Source of the DNA: RGIG8748 sp045539515
Lineage (GTDB): Bacteria; Bacillota; Clostridia; UMGS1810
Reading direction: 5' to 3'
Assembly (NCBI GenBank): GCA_045539515.1
Contig: JAZQFN010000061.1
Span: 1-54,545 of the forward strand
DNA length: 54,545 nucleotides
Below are positions 1 through 8,058 of the stretch, in pieces. Below the pieces are notes generated by a model that had not been told where the DNA came from, did not search any database, and saw only the letters and a list, made by a program, of their open reading frames with translations. The number at the start of each line of letters is the position of its first letter. The first letter of the stretch is position 1. The translations under genes were made by a program, and so were the position numbers.

Positions 1-15
1 TGTTAAAATGGTTTC

Positions 16-190
16 CATTCGCACTTATTACAATTCATCCTGGTTAGTTACACGGGAGCTAAAAGTCCCAACCTGCTTAATCGAATTTACATAATAAGAG
101 AATGGCTGACAGTCTTTATTGCGGATGCGAAATCCAAGGGACTGTACGTCAGACCATTTCATCTCTTATTATAAAAAAATAAGTGCAAGT
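16..190 (+). ncRNA. candidate structured RNA of unknown class
   Basis: No coding frame is convincing here, but the folding potential is strong. GCACTTATT (21-29) pairs with AATAAGTGC (178-186) as a closing stem. A first arm pairs GGTT (42-45) with AACC (70-73) and GGGA (54-57) with TCCC (66-69). A second long arm pairs ATAATAAGAGA (91-101) with TCTCTTATTAT (162-172), then ATGG/CCAT, CTGAC/GTCAG and AGTC/GACT, and is capped by GGAT/ATCC. A TAAAAT box at 4-9 could be the -10 element of a plus-strand promoter, and a plus-strand terminator follows at 238-276. The length and end-closing stem recall 6S-type RNAs, but I do not recognise the family, and the strand is inferred from the promoter-like box and terminator. 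Confidence 0.45.
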
Positions 191-230
191 AATCAACTAC
201 ATCAATAGTTAATTTACTTACACTTTTATT
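180..230 (-). terminator. terminator of the ptsHI operon
   Basis: On the minus strand the arms AAGTGTAAGTAA and TTACTTGCACTT form a hairpin followed by ATTTTTTT. It lies downstream of ptsI. The arm at 182-193 overlaps the 3' side of the closing stem of the RNA candidate above, so the two folds exclude each other on the plus strand. Confidence 0.7.
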
Positions 231-234
231 GTAC

Positions 235-276
235 CAGGGAATGCAAAAAAATTGATTTTTACATTCCCTGTTTTTT
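235..276 (+). terminator. plus-strand terminator
   Basis: CAGGGAATG (235-243) pairs with CATTCCCTG (262-270) and is followed by TTTTTT on the plus strand only. It therefore ends a plus-strand transcript arriving from the left, such as the structured RNA candidate, and faces ptsI. Confidence 0.7.
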
Positions 277-1942
277 ATATGGCATCGAATGCTTTTACTT
301 TTATTTGATTTATGTCTGTATCAAGAATTTTTTGCTTTAAAGGTAATATATGATTTGGACTTACCGAAAGCTCGTCCACACCCATTGCAAGTAAAAGCTC
401 CGTAAGACCAAGGTCTGATGCAAGCTCTCCGCATATGCCTGCCCATATTCCTTCTTTGTGTGCGTTGTCAACAGTCATTTTAATGAGCCTTAACACCGCC
501 TTGTGACGTGTATCGCAAAATGCTTCAATGTCCGGATTCTGCCTGTCTACGGCAAGGGTATATTGAGTAAGGTCATTTGTTCCTATTGAAAAGAAATCCA
601 CTTCTTTTGCCAAGAGATCGCTTATCAGTGCCGCAGCAGGTGTTTCTATCATTATGCCGATTTCGGTGTCGCTGTTAAAGGGTATACCGTCTTTTGTAAG
701 TTCTTCTTTTACATCCCTTAATATTTCCTTTATACGGTGTACCTCGTCAACCGAAGATATCATTGGAAACATTATAGATATCTGACCAAAAGCCGTCGCT
801 CTCAGTATTGCTCTGAGCTGTGTTTTAAACAGCACAGGTCTTGAAAGACATAGTCTTATTGCCCTCATACCAAGTGCCGGGTTTTCCTCTTTAGGCAAGT
901 GGAAGTATTCAATCTGCTTGTCGGCACCTATATCCAATGTTCTTATTATAACTCTTTTGCCAAAGGATTTTTCCGCGGCACTTTTGTATATGGCAAATTG
1001 TTCGTCCTCGGTGGGGTAGGTTTTGCTTTCAAGGTATATAAATTCACTTCGGAACAGACCCACGCCCATGGCGTCATTTGCATATACCGAAGCCATATCC
1101 CCAAGGGAGCCTATATTTGCATACAGCAATATCTCCTTGCCGTCCGCGGTCTGGGTTTTTATCCCTTTGAGCTTTTTAAGAAGTTCCTTATTCTTTTGGA
1201 ACTGTTGCTTTTTCTCCTGCATTTTAATTATGGTTAGCATATCTGGTTCTATATACACTTCTCCCGTGTTACCGTCTACTATTACGTCGTTGTTGTCGTA
1301 TTTTTCGTTTGCAATATCTTTTACTCCTATTACTGCAGGTATGTCCATGGTTCTTGCAAGAATTGCCGTGTGGGAATTGGTGCTGCCTTTTTCGGTTACA
1401 AATGCAAGTATGCCTGACCTGTCCAGTTGTACCGTTTCCGAAGGCGCAAGGTCTGTGGCACATATTATTACAGGTTCTTCCGATTGAATACTATCTTCCT
1501 TTTTACCGCAAAGCACATTTATAAGTCTGTCGGATATATCCCTTACATCAGCCGCTCTTGCTTTCATATAGCTGTCCTCCATGGAGGAAAACATCTCGGC
1601 AAAATTGTCAGAGGTAATGGCTACCGCAGCCTCGGCGTTTATTTTTTGCTTTATTATATTCTGCCGTATGGATTCAAGATAGTCCTCATCCGAGAGCATC
1701 ATCAGGTGTATGTCAAATATCATGGCATTGTCTTCGCCAACTTCTTCCGTGGCTCTTTCGTAAAGGGATTTCAATTCTGTTGATGTTGTGTCCAGAGCTT
1801 TTTCCAGTCTTTCCAGCTCGGATTTTATATCGTTAATATGTGTTCTGTGTACGGTGGCTTCCTTCTTTGTAAATATTTTTATCTTCCCGAAGGCTATACC
1901 TCCGCAAACTCCCTTGCCTTTTAAAATTGTCAATTTTTGCAC
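275..1942 (-). CDS. ptsI: PTS enzyme I (phosphoenolpyruvate-protein phosphotransferase)
   Basis: Cytoplasmic enzyme I takes phosphate from PEP onto a histidine and passes it to HPr, the first step of PTS sugar uptake. At 555 residues it is close to the usual 570. The N-terminal HPr-binding region is followed by the phospho-histidine segment GSTNSHTAILAR (about residue 185-195). The C-terminal PEP-binding barrel carries GLFRSEFIYLE, MFPMISSVDE, GIMIETPAA and the SIGTNDLTQYTLAVDR signature. It lies 16 bases after ptsH in the same direction, so the two form an operon. No enzyme II gene is in the window, so the sugars served are not shown here. Confidence 0.97.
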   Translation of the reverse strand: MQKLTILKGKGVCGGIAFGKIKIFTKKEATVHRTHINDIKSELERLEKALDTTSTELKSLYERATEEVGEDNAMIFDIHLMMLSDEDYLESIRQNIIKQKINAEAAVAITSDNFAEMFSSMEDSYMKARAADVRDISDRLINVLCGKKEDSIQSEEPVIICATDLAPSETVQLDRSGILAFVTEKGSTNSHTAILARTMDIPAVIGVKDIANEKYDNNDVIVDGNTGEVYIEPDMLTIIKMQEKKQQFQKNKELLKKLKGIKTQTADGKEILLYANIGSLGDMASVYANDAMGVGLFRSEFIYLESKTYPTEDEQFAIYKSAAEKSFGKRVIIRTLDIGADKQIEYFHLPKEENPALGMRAIRLCLSRPVLFKTQLRAILRATAFGQISIMFPMISSVDEVHRIKEILRDVKEELTKDGIPFNSDTEIGIMIETPAAALISDLLAKEVDFFSIGTNDLTQYTLAVDRQNPDIEAFCDTRHKAVLRLIKMTVDNAHKEGIWAGICGELASDLGLTELLLAMGVDELSVSPNHILPLKQKILDTDINQIKVKAFDAI

Positions 1943-1958
1943 CTCTCATTATTGGGTA

Positions 1959-2216
1959 TCAGAGATTTTGTTTTATAAAAATCTCCATAGCAGCCATTGC
2001 CTCATTTTCGTCATTACCAAGAGTGTTGATGACTATTTCTTCGCCCTGTTTTACACCAAGGGACATAAGCGAAAATATCTTCTTTGCATTCGCTGTGTTT
2101 CCTTTGTGCTCTATTGTTATTTCCGAATCAAAATCCGATGCGGTTTTTACAAGCAAGCCCGCCGGTCTTGCGTGGATTCCGTTCGGGTCTTTTACCTTAT
2201 AGCTAAAGCTTCTCAT
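1959..2216 (-). CDS. ptsH: HPr phosphocarrier protein
   Basis: This 85-residue protein matches HPr in length and plan. The active-site segment GIHARPAGLLVKTAS holds the histidine phosphorylated by enzyme I. The regulatory-serine region KKIFSLMSLGVKQGEEI corresponds to the Ser46 helix that HPr kinase modifies in Gram-positive bacteria to drive carbon catabolite repression. A GGAGAT ribosome binding site precedes the ATG. It is the first gene of the ptsHI pair. Confidence 0.96.
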   Translation of the reverse strand: MRSFSYKVKDPNGIHARPAGLLVKTASDFDSEITIEHKGNTANAKKIFSLMSLGVKQGEEIVINTLGNDENEAMAAMEIFIKQNL

Positions 2217-2298
2217 ATAATATCTCCTTCATTTTTTTATTATTTTTTACTGTTTTTTATTGCAATATTCCAAAAAAGGAAATTTTGAAATTATCATG

Positions 2299-2327
2299 TT
2301 GAATTTTAACTTCAATTATGGTAAAAT
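2299..2327 (+). promoter_or_regulatory. sigma-A-type promoter for the DMT transporter gene
   Basis: TTGAAT (2299-2304), a 17-base spacer and TAAAAT (2322-2327) lie 38 bases before the chosen ATG. The context TATGGTAAAAT recurs before the branching enzyme gene at 7974. Confidence 0.65.
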
Positions 2328-2364
2328 AGCCAAAGTGCAAAAAATTAAGACAGGAGAACATAAT

Positions 2365-3294
2365 ATGAGTAAAAACAATAATATTTATACAAATACAATA
2401 TTTGTAGTGCTTGTTGCCCTTTTGTGTACGGCATTGTGGGGCAGTGCCACACCTTTTATCAAAACAGGATATGAGGCCCTTAAGGTAGAGGGCACACCAT
2501 CGATAATGCTCTTTGCCGGAGTAAGATTTTTCTTTGCAGGTATTATTACAGTTCTTATTTACAGCATAGTAGAGAGGAATTTTCTCTTTCCCAAAAAGGA
2601 GAATTTTAAGTATGTGGGTACAATAAGTATCTTTCAGACAATCCTTCAGTACATATTTTTCTATGTAGGCCTCGCAAACACTAGCGGTGTAAAGGGTGCC
2701 ATCCTTTCTGGTTCAAGTGCATTTTTCTCCATACTTATAGCAAGCCTTATTTTCCGTCAGGAAAAGCTTACCCTTCGTAAGATTGTAGCTTGTATCATAG
2801 GCTTTGCCGGTGTGGTAGTGGTTAATTTACAGGGACTTGAGCTTAATTTTAAATTTCTGGGCGATGGATTTGTCATTTTGTCTACATTGTCGCTGGCGTT
2901 TTCTTCCGTATTTATGAAGAGATTTTCAAAATACGAAAATCCCGTGGTTTTAAGCGGATATCAGTTCATTATCGGCGGTATCTTTTTAAGTGTTGTGGGA
3001 CTTTCCTTTGGCGGTACAATTAGCTTTGCAAGTATTAAGGGTATAGGTATACTTGTGTATCTTTCTTTTCTTTCTGCCATAGCCTACGCTCTGTGGGGAA
3101 TACTTTTAAAGCACAATCCCGTGTCCAAGGTTACCATATTTAACTTTATGACTCCTGTCTTCGGAACTATTCTTTCAAAGCTTATATTGACCGAAACCGA
3201 TGGTGTATCAACACTTAATATAGTTATATCTGTTGTACTTATCTGCGTTGGTATAGTTACCCTTAACTATCAGAAGAAACAGGAGCTGAAGTAA
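2365..3294 (+). CDS. DMT-superfamily transporter (EamA family)
   Basis: A 309-residue, very hydrophobic protein with about ten membrane segments in two five-helix repeats, as in EamA/RhaT-type exporters. LWGSATPFIKTGY near the N-terminus is typical of the first repeat. The second begins near residue 170 and contains FSSVFMKRFSK. The open frame reaches back to 2260, but the ATG at 2365 follows CAGGAGAACATAAT and the promoter, so I chose it. Substrates in this family range from amino acids to metabolites and cannot be told here. The stop abuts the next ATG, so both genes are probably co-transcribed. Confidence 0.9.
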   Translation: MSKNNNIYTNTIFVVLVALLCTALWGSATPFIKTGYEALKVEGTPSIMLFAGVRFFFAGIITVLIYSIVERNFLFPKKENFKYVGTISIFQTILQYIFFYVGLANTSGVKGAILSGSSAFFSILIASLIFRQEKLTLRKIVACIIGFAGVVVVNLQGLELNFKFLGDGFVILSTLSLAFSSVFMKRFSKYENPVVLSGYQFIIGGIFLSVVGLSFGGTISFASIKGIGILVYLSFLSAIAYALWGILLKHNPVSKVTIFNFMTPVFGTILSKLILTETDGVSTLNIVISVVLICVGIVTLNYQKKQELK

Positions 3295-3825
3295 ATGCTT
3301 AATATAATAGGGCAGATTTTCGGGATTGCCGGATTTATAATCACGGCATTATCATATCAGGCAAAGAGCAATAAAAACCTCTTTATACTGCAGGCTTTGG
3401 GCGGGCTTTCTTTTTCAATAAACTTCTTTTGCATATTTGACCTGTCCTCGGCACTCTTTAATGTTGCGAATGTTGCAAGGGGATTTATATTTTCTAAAAG
3501 CAAAAAAAGACTGTGGGAAATTTCGGTTGTGGAAATTCTCTATACTTTATGCTTTGTGTTTTCTCTTACAAGGATATGGGGCGTGTGGCAAGATGTTGCA
3601 CTTTCCGTACTTACCTTTGCTTCGCTTGTTGTTATGAGCGTGGTTGTGTGGAGAGCAAACCCTAAGCATATACGATATACCCAGTTTTTCTTTGTTTCCC
3701 CGGCGTGGCTTACAAACAATATTTTCCACTTTACTTTGGGCGGAATACTCTGTGAAGTACTTTCCATGATTTCGGTTGTAGTTTCCTTTATACGCTACGG
3801 TAAAGACGGATTTAAAAACCAATAA
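3295..3825 (+). CDS. YgjV-like inner membrane protein
   Basis: A 176-residue membrane protein with about six hydrophobic segments. The N-terminal pattern IIGQIFGIAGFIITALSYQ followed by a short charged loop, and the repeated SALFNVANVARGFIF motif, match the small YgjV (bacterial inner membrane protein) family of unknown function. Its ATG directly follows the transporter stop, with CAGGAGCTGAAG as ribosome binding site at the end of the upstream gene. A strong terminator ends the pair. Confidence 0.75.
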   Translation: MLNIIGQIFGIAGFIITALSYQAKSNKNLFILQALGGLSFSINFFCIFDLSSALFNVANVARGFIFSKSKKRLWEISVVEILYTLCFVFSLTRIWGVWQDVALSVLTFASLVVMSVVVWRANPKHIRYTQFFFVSPAWLTNNIFHFTLGGILCEVLSMISVVVSFIRYGKDGFKNQ

Positions 3826-3831
3826 AAGCAA

Positions 3832-3870
3832 AACAGCGAAAATCCTTTTCAGGGAATTTTCGCTGTTTTT
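3832..3870 (+). terminator. terminator after the YgjV-like gene
   Basis: AACAGCGAAAATCC and GGGAATTTTCGCTGTT form a hairpin with a short loop, followed by a T tract on the plus strand. Confidence 0.85.
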
Positions 3871-3873
3871 ATA

Positions 3874-3963
3874 TTATTTTAAAAATCTGTCGAACCAGCT
3901 ATATGCCATATTCTTTACATCAGGAACGGTATCATGGCCGTCACCGTGTACAAATATTGTAGC
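3874..3963 (-). pseudogene. 3'-end remnant of an alpha/beta-hydrolase (esterase) gene
   Basis: In a frame other than the AraC gene, the minus strand reads about 28 residues ending in a stop: IFVHGDGHDTVPDV, then SWFDRFLK. A GHD segment followed by an aromatic-rich C-terminal helix is what the catalytic-histidine end of prolyl-oligopeptidase-like esterases looks like. The frame runs back into the last codons of the AraC gene with no start. The simplest reading is that a deletion removed the body of an esterase gene and left its tail behind the regulator. The family assignment is inferred. Confidence 0.5.
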
Positions 3964-4786
3964 TTTTCCTGTATTTTGAGGGAGAAGTACCATATTTCTT
4001 TTCAAATACCTTATAGAACCAGGATACGTTTTCAAATCCGCATTCAAAGCATATGTCAGTTATGGAAAGATTACTGTGAGACAGGAGATTTATGCAGTAT
4101 TCAAGCCTTAATGTATTTATAAATTCCTGAACTGTAATGTTGTAGTACTTTTTTAAAGACCGTGAAAGATGCTCACGGCTTCTTCCGCTTATTTCGTACA
4201 TACGCTGATTGCCTTTTACAAAGTTTTCCGGTTTTTTCATTTTTTCTACGGCAATTTCAAGCCACAGGGGAATCTCAACCTTATCTTCTTTGTAGTCGAA
4301 AAAGTACTTCATAAAAACATCAACCAGAAGTGTGCGGAATTTTATCTTTGCCGTTTCGTCATCGTGGTAGCTGCCAAGCTCGGTAAAAGCATAAAACAGC
4401 TTTTCCTTCTCCCTCTCCGAAAGATAAATGCTTGGCGGATATTCTGCTTTGAGAAGTTTGTTGGCAGGAAATTTTTCTCCAAGGTAACTTATCATCGCTT
4501 TAAAATTGTCTATGGTAAAGGCTATGTTTAAAAACTCAAAGTAATTACCGTCGGCACTTTTGTAGTCGTGTATGTCGAAGTCACGTATAAACAATAATTC
4601 ACCGGGGGAGAGCATTTGCTCCTTTGAATTTATAATATGGCACACGCTTCCTTTAAGCACAATGAATATTTCGTAGTAATTGTGATAGTGTGGTCGGAAG
4701 TATTCCGTGTCGCTACGTACATATCTGCAAAGAAAACCTCTTTGGGTATTTGTGTGTTTGTGTTTATCCAGCATTTTAACGTCCAT
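3941..4786 (-). CDS. AraC-family transcriptional regulator
   Basis: A 281-residue protein with an N-terminal cupin-like sensor (HYHNYYEIFIVLKG, then SPGELLFIRDFDIHDY) and a C-terminal double helix-turn-helix (ITDICFECGFENVSWFYKVF). I placed the start at the ATG 4786 because AGGTG lies six bases before it; a GTG at 4795 is the alternative. It is divergent from the alpha-mannosidase gene across about 110 bases and is its likely local, sugar-responsive regulator. The last residues (KSYNICTR) run into the esterase remnant, so the C-terminus may have been reset by a deletion. Confidence 0.9.
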   Translation of the reverse strand: MDVKMLDKHKHTNTQRGFLCRYVRSDTEYFRPHYHNYYEIFIVLKGSVCHIINSKEQMLSPGELLFIRDFDIHDYKSADGNYFEFLNIAFTIDNFKAMISYLGEKFPANKLLKAEYPPSIYLSEREKEKLFYAFTELGSYHDDETAKIKFRTLLVDVFMKYFFDYKEDKVEIPLWLEIAVEKMKKPENFVKGNQRMYEISGRSREHLSRSLKKYYNITVQEFINTLRLEYCINLLSHSNLSITDICFECGFENVSWFYKVFEKKYGTSPSKYRKSYNICTR

Positions 4787-4894
4787 TTTAATCACCTATA
4801 TCACAATAACATAAAAAACATATCACGTCAATGGTAGAAATAAGCTCAGGATTACTGTAGAATATAGTTAAATTATAATAGAGGTGGTGTAATA

Positions 4895-7876
4895 ATGGAT
4901 TTTATAAAAGAAAAAATCAGAGTAATGACCTATAAGCTTGAAGCTTTAAAGTCAATTGAAAAAAGAGTTTTAGATTACAAAATAACAGACTGTCCTCAAT
5001 ACAAAAAGGACAATACTCCGCCTTCGGAGGATGCCCCCTGGCATATTGCAGGAGAGTTTGAGCGTTTCAGCGGTGTGGATACTCATTACTGGCTTCATAT
5101 GACTGTAAAGACCGGTATGCCAAGAGATAACAGCGAACCGCGTCTTTGTGTAAAAACAGGCAGAGAAGGAGAGTGGGATGCAAAAAATCCTCAGGTTACC
5201 GTGTTTATAGACGGCAAAACAATGCAGGCTTTTGACACCAACCATACCTGGCTTCCTTTGGAATTTAACAAAACTTACGATGTGTATATGTATCTTTACA
5301 CCGGTATGGAGGGGGGAGATTTTCGTTTTATACCGAGCCTTGAAATTGTGGATTTGCTGATTGAAGATCTTTACTATGACTTTAAAGTTCCCTACGAATG
5401 TATGGGGCTTTTAAATGAAGAAAGCACAGACTATATTAAAATAAGAAAAGGGCTTGACAAAGCCTGCCTTTTACTGGATTTGAGAGATGTGTATTCAAAA
5501 GAATTCTACACAGGCATAGATAGTGCATTAAAGTATATGAAAGATGAGTTCTACGGCAAAGTTTGCTCAAAGGATACTGTGGGCACACTAAACTGTATCG
5601 GTCACACTCATATTGACGTGGCGTGGCTCTGGACCGTGATGCAGACACGAGAAAAGGCACAGAGAAGTTTTTCCACGGCTTTAAATCTTATGCGCCGCTA
5701 CGATGACTACAAATTTATGTCCAGTCAGCCTCAGCTCTATCAGCACGTTAAGGAAAATGACCCCGAGATGTACCGGGAGATTAAAGATCGTATCAAAGAG
5801 GGCAGATGGGAAGCGGAAGGTGCCATGTGGCTGGAAGCTGACACCAATCTTATAAGCGGAGAAAGCCTCGTTCGTCAGATAATGTACGGCAAGCGTTTTA
5901 TGAAGGAAGAATTCGATGTTGACAATAAAATATTGTGGCTTCCCGATGTGTTCGGTTACAGCGGCGCTCTTCCCCAGATACTTCGTAAAACCGGAGTTAC
6001 ACAGTTCTTTACCACCAAAATGAGTTGGAACGAAACCAACAAGCTCCCCCATGATATGTTTGAATGGGAGGGTATAGACGGAAGCCGCGTGTTTGCAAAC
6101 CTTATTCCCGTATATGTACTTAACTTAATGCCCCAAAAGGCAAAAAAGATGTGGGATTCATTTAAAGATAAAGATATTTCCAATGAGGCACTTGTTACCT
6201 TTGGTTTTGGTGACGGCGGTGGGGGTACCACTTTTGAAATGATGGAAAATCACCGAAGGCTTCAGCATGGAATTCCCGGTATGCCCAAAACCGTAATTAA
6301 AAAAGGTGGAGAGCACTTTAATAAAGCAGAAAAAGATTTCTATGAAAACACTCCCGAATATACAAGACCACGTTGGGTAGGGGAGATGTATCTTGAAATG
6401 CACAGAGGTACTTATACCTCTATGGCAAAGAACAAGAAGAACAACCGCAAGAGTGAGCTTTTATATCAGGAAGCAGAAACAACAGCACTTACGGATATGC
6501 TTCTTTGTGGTGGTAAATATCCCACAGAAGTGTTCAAAAAGCATCATATAACAATGCTTTTAAATCAGTTCCACGACATTATTCCCGGCTCTTCCATAAA
6601 AGAAGTTTATGATGTTACGGACAAAGAGTATAGCGAGATTTTAAAGGACGGCAGAGAAATTACTGATAAGGCATTGTCTGCAATTAAAGAAAATCTTAAA
6701 ACCTCCGGCGGCATATTTGTATATAACCCCACACCCTTTGAGATAACAGACTATGTAAAGGCAGACGGCAAGACTTACTATGCACAAAACGTGCCTTCTC
6801 ACGGTTGGAAGGTTGTACCTGCCATTGAGGCCGAAAGCAAAGTATCTGTTACCGATAAAGTAATAGAAAACGACCTTATTAAGATTACCTTTAACGATAA
6901 GTATCACATTGTTTCAGTTTACGATAAAGAGCTTTGCAGAGAGATACTTTCCCAGGGAGCAGAGGCAAACCGCCTTGAAGTATACGAGGATTATCCCAGA
7001 GAATACGACGCATGGGAAATTACCGAATACTATAAGCAAAAGATGTGGCTAGCAGATGATGTTTCTTCCATTAAGCTTCTCTCTGACGGTATAAGAATCA
7101 CCCGAAAATACTGCAAGTCTGAAATACGTCAGGACATTGTGTTAAAGCCCGGCTCGAAGCGAGTAGATTTTATTACAAAAATTGATTGGCAGGAAGACCA
7201 TGTTCTTTTAAAAGCGGCATTCCCTGTGGATATTCGCAATGTAAATGCCACCTACGACATACAGTTTGGCAATATACAAAGACCAACCCACAAAAACACT
7301 TCCTGGGATGCGGCAAAGTTTGAGGTTTGTGCTCATAAATGGGCAGATCTCTCCGAATCAGACTATGGTGTAAGCATTATAAATGACTGCAAGCATGGCT
7401 ACAGCATTGACGATAATATAATGAAAATATCACTCCTTAAGGCGGCTACATATCCCAATCCCGAAGCAGACCGTGGCATTAATGAATTTACATATTGTCT
7501 TTATCCTCATAAGGGTAATCTTGAAAGCTCCGATACTGTAAAGCAGGGTTACCTTGTTAATATGCCTTTGGAAGCTTCTTCCGTCAGTGCAACTGAAGGT
7601 ACAATAAACGATAATTATTCCTTTGTATTTTCTGACAATGAATCCGTGGTTGTGGAAACAATCAAGAAGGCCGAGGATGATGACTCTGTTGTTGTAAGAA
7701 TGTATGAAACATTCAATTCCAAAGCAGAAGCCACAATAAAAACCGGCTTTGACTTTAAGGAAGTGTATGTTTGTGATATGTTGGAAAACAATGAAAGAAA
7801 CCTTGAACATGTGGACAGAAATGTTAAGGTAAAGCTTAAGAATTTTGAAATTCTTACACTTAAATTTGTAAGATAA
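4895..7876 (+). CDS. alpha-mannosidase, glycoside hydrolase family 38
   Basis: A 993-residue retaining alpha-mannosidase without a signal peptide, hence probably cytoplasmic and acting on imported mannosides. The zinc-binding HxD is in GHTHIDVAWLW (H239, D241). The likely nucleophile is D316 in WLEADTN, followed by the family motif SGESLVRQ. WLPDVFGYSGALPQI marks the substrate pocket and NQFHDIIPGSSI (H560, D561) supplies a further zinc ligand region. The C-terminal third is the beta-rich mannosidase domain. GAGGTGGTG precedes the ATG. It is divergent from an AraC gene, and two mannose-6-phosphate isomerase genes in the window fit the use of released mannose. Confidence 0.95.
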   Translation: MDFIKEKIRVMTYKLEALKSIEKRVLDYKITDCPQYKKDNTPPSEDAPWHIAGEFERFSGVDTHYWLHMTVKTGMPRDNSEPRLCVKTGREGEWDAKNPQVTVFIDGKTMQAFDTNHTWLPLEFNKTYDVYMYLYTGMEGGDFRFIPSLEIVDLLIEDLYYDFKVPYECMGLLNEESTDYIKIRKGLDKACLLLDLRDVYSKEFYTGIDSALKYMKDEFYGKVCSKDTVGTLNCIGHTHIDVAWLWTVMQTREKAQRSFSTALNLMRRYDDYKFMSSQPQLYQHVKENDPEMYREIKDRIKEGRWEAEGAMWLEADTNLISGESLVRQIMYGKRFMKEEFDVDNKILWLPDVFGYSGALPQILRKTGVTQFFTTKMSWNETNKLPHDMFEWEGIDGSRVFANLIPVYVLNLMPQKAKKMWDSFKDKDISNEALVTFGFGDGGGGTTFEMMENHRRLQHGIPGMPKTVIKKGGEHFNKAEKDFYENTPEYTRPRWVGEMYLEMHRGTYTSMAKNKKNNRKSELLYQEAETTALTDMLLCGGKYPTEVFKKHHITMLLNQFHDIIPGSSIKEVYDVTDKEYSEILKDGREITDKALSAIKENLKTSGGIFVYNPTPFEITDYVKADGKTYYAQNVPSHGWKVVPAIEAESKVSVTDKVIENDLIKITFNDKYHIVSVYDKELCREILSQGAEANRLEVYEDYPREYDAWEITEYYKQKMWLADDVSSIKLLSDGIRITRKYCKSEIRQDIVLKPGSKRVDFITKIDWQEDHVLLKAAFPVDIRNVNATYDIQFGNIQRPTHKNTSWDAAKFEVCAHKWADLSESDYGVSIINDCKHGYSIDDNIMKISLLKAATYPNPEADRGINEFTYCLYPHKGNLESSDTVKQGYLVNMPLEASSVSATEGTINDNYSFVFSDNESVVVETIKKAEDDDSVVVRMYETFNSKAEATIKTGFDFKEVYVCDMLENNERNLEHVDRNVKVKLKNFEILTLKFVR

Positions 7877-7883
7877 TTAGATA

Positions 7884-7925
7884 AAACAGATGGTACAAAG
7901 TTTTTTGTTCCGTCTGTTTTGCTGT
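7884..7925 (+). terminator. terminator after the alpha-mannosidase gene
   Basis: AAACAGATGG pairs with CCGTCTGTTT around an inner ACAAA/TTTGT stem, directly after the mannosidase stop. Confidence 0.65.
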
Positions 7926-7950
7926 AAGACATTATTCGAATGTATTCTTG

Positions 7951-7979
7951 TTGAAATTTTAAATTTTATATGGTAAAAT
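7951..7979 (+). promoter_or_regulatory. promoter for the branching enzyme gene
   Basis: TTGAAA (7951-7956), a 17-base spacer and TAAAAT (7974-7979) in the context TATGGTAAAAT. This gives the enzyme gene its own transcript after the mannosidase terminator. Confidence 0.65.
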
Positions 7980-8058
7980 ATAATATATAAATTATTGTCA
8001 CATCACCATTTTATGTTTATTGCGTAAAAGTACAAAATCTATTTAGGAGATGACTCGT

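Noticed and set aside
899..1487. Long plus-strand open frames inside ptsI
   Set aside because: They are antisense to a clear enzyme I gene, lack ribosome binding sites and show no protein family.
4874..4879. TATAAT before the alpha-mannosidase gene as a -10 box
   Set aside because: It touches the ribosome binding site, so a start of transcription there would leave no leader for the ribosome; the true promoter must lie further upstream.
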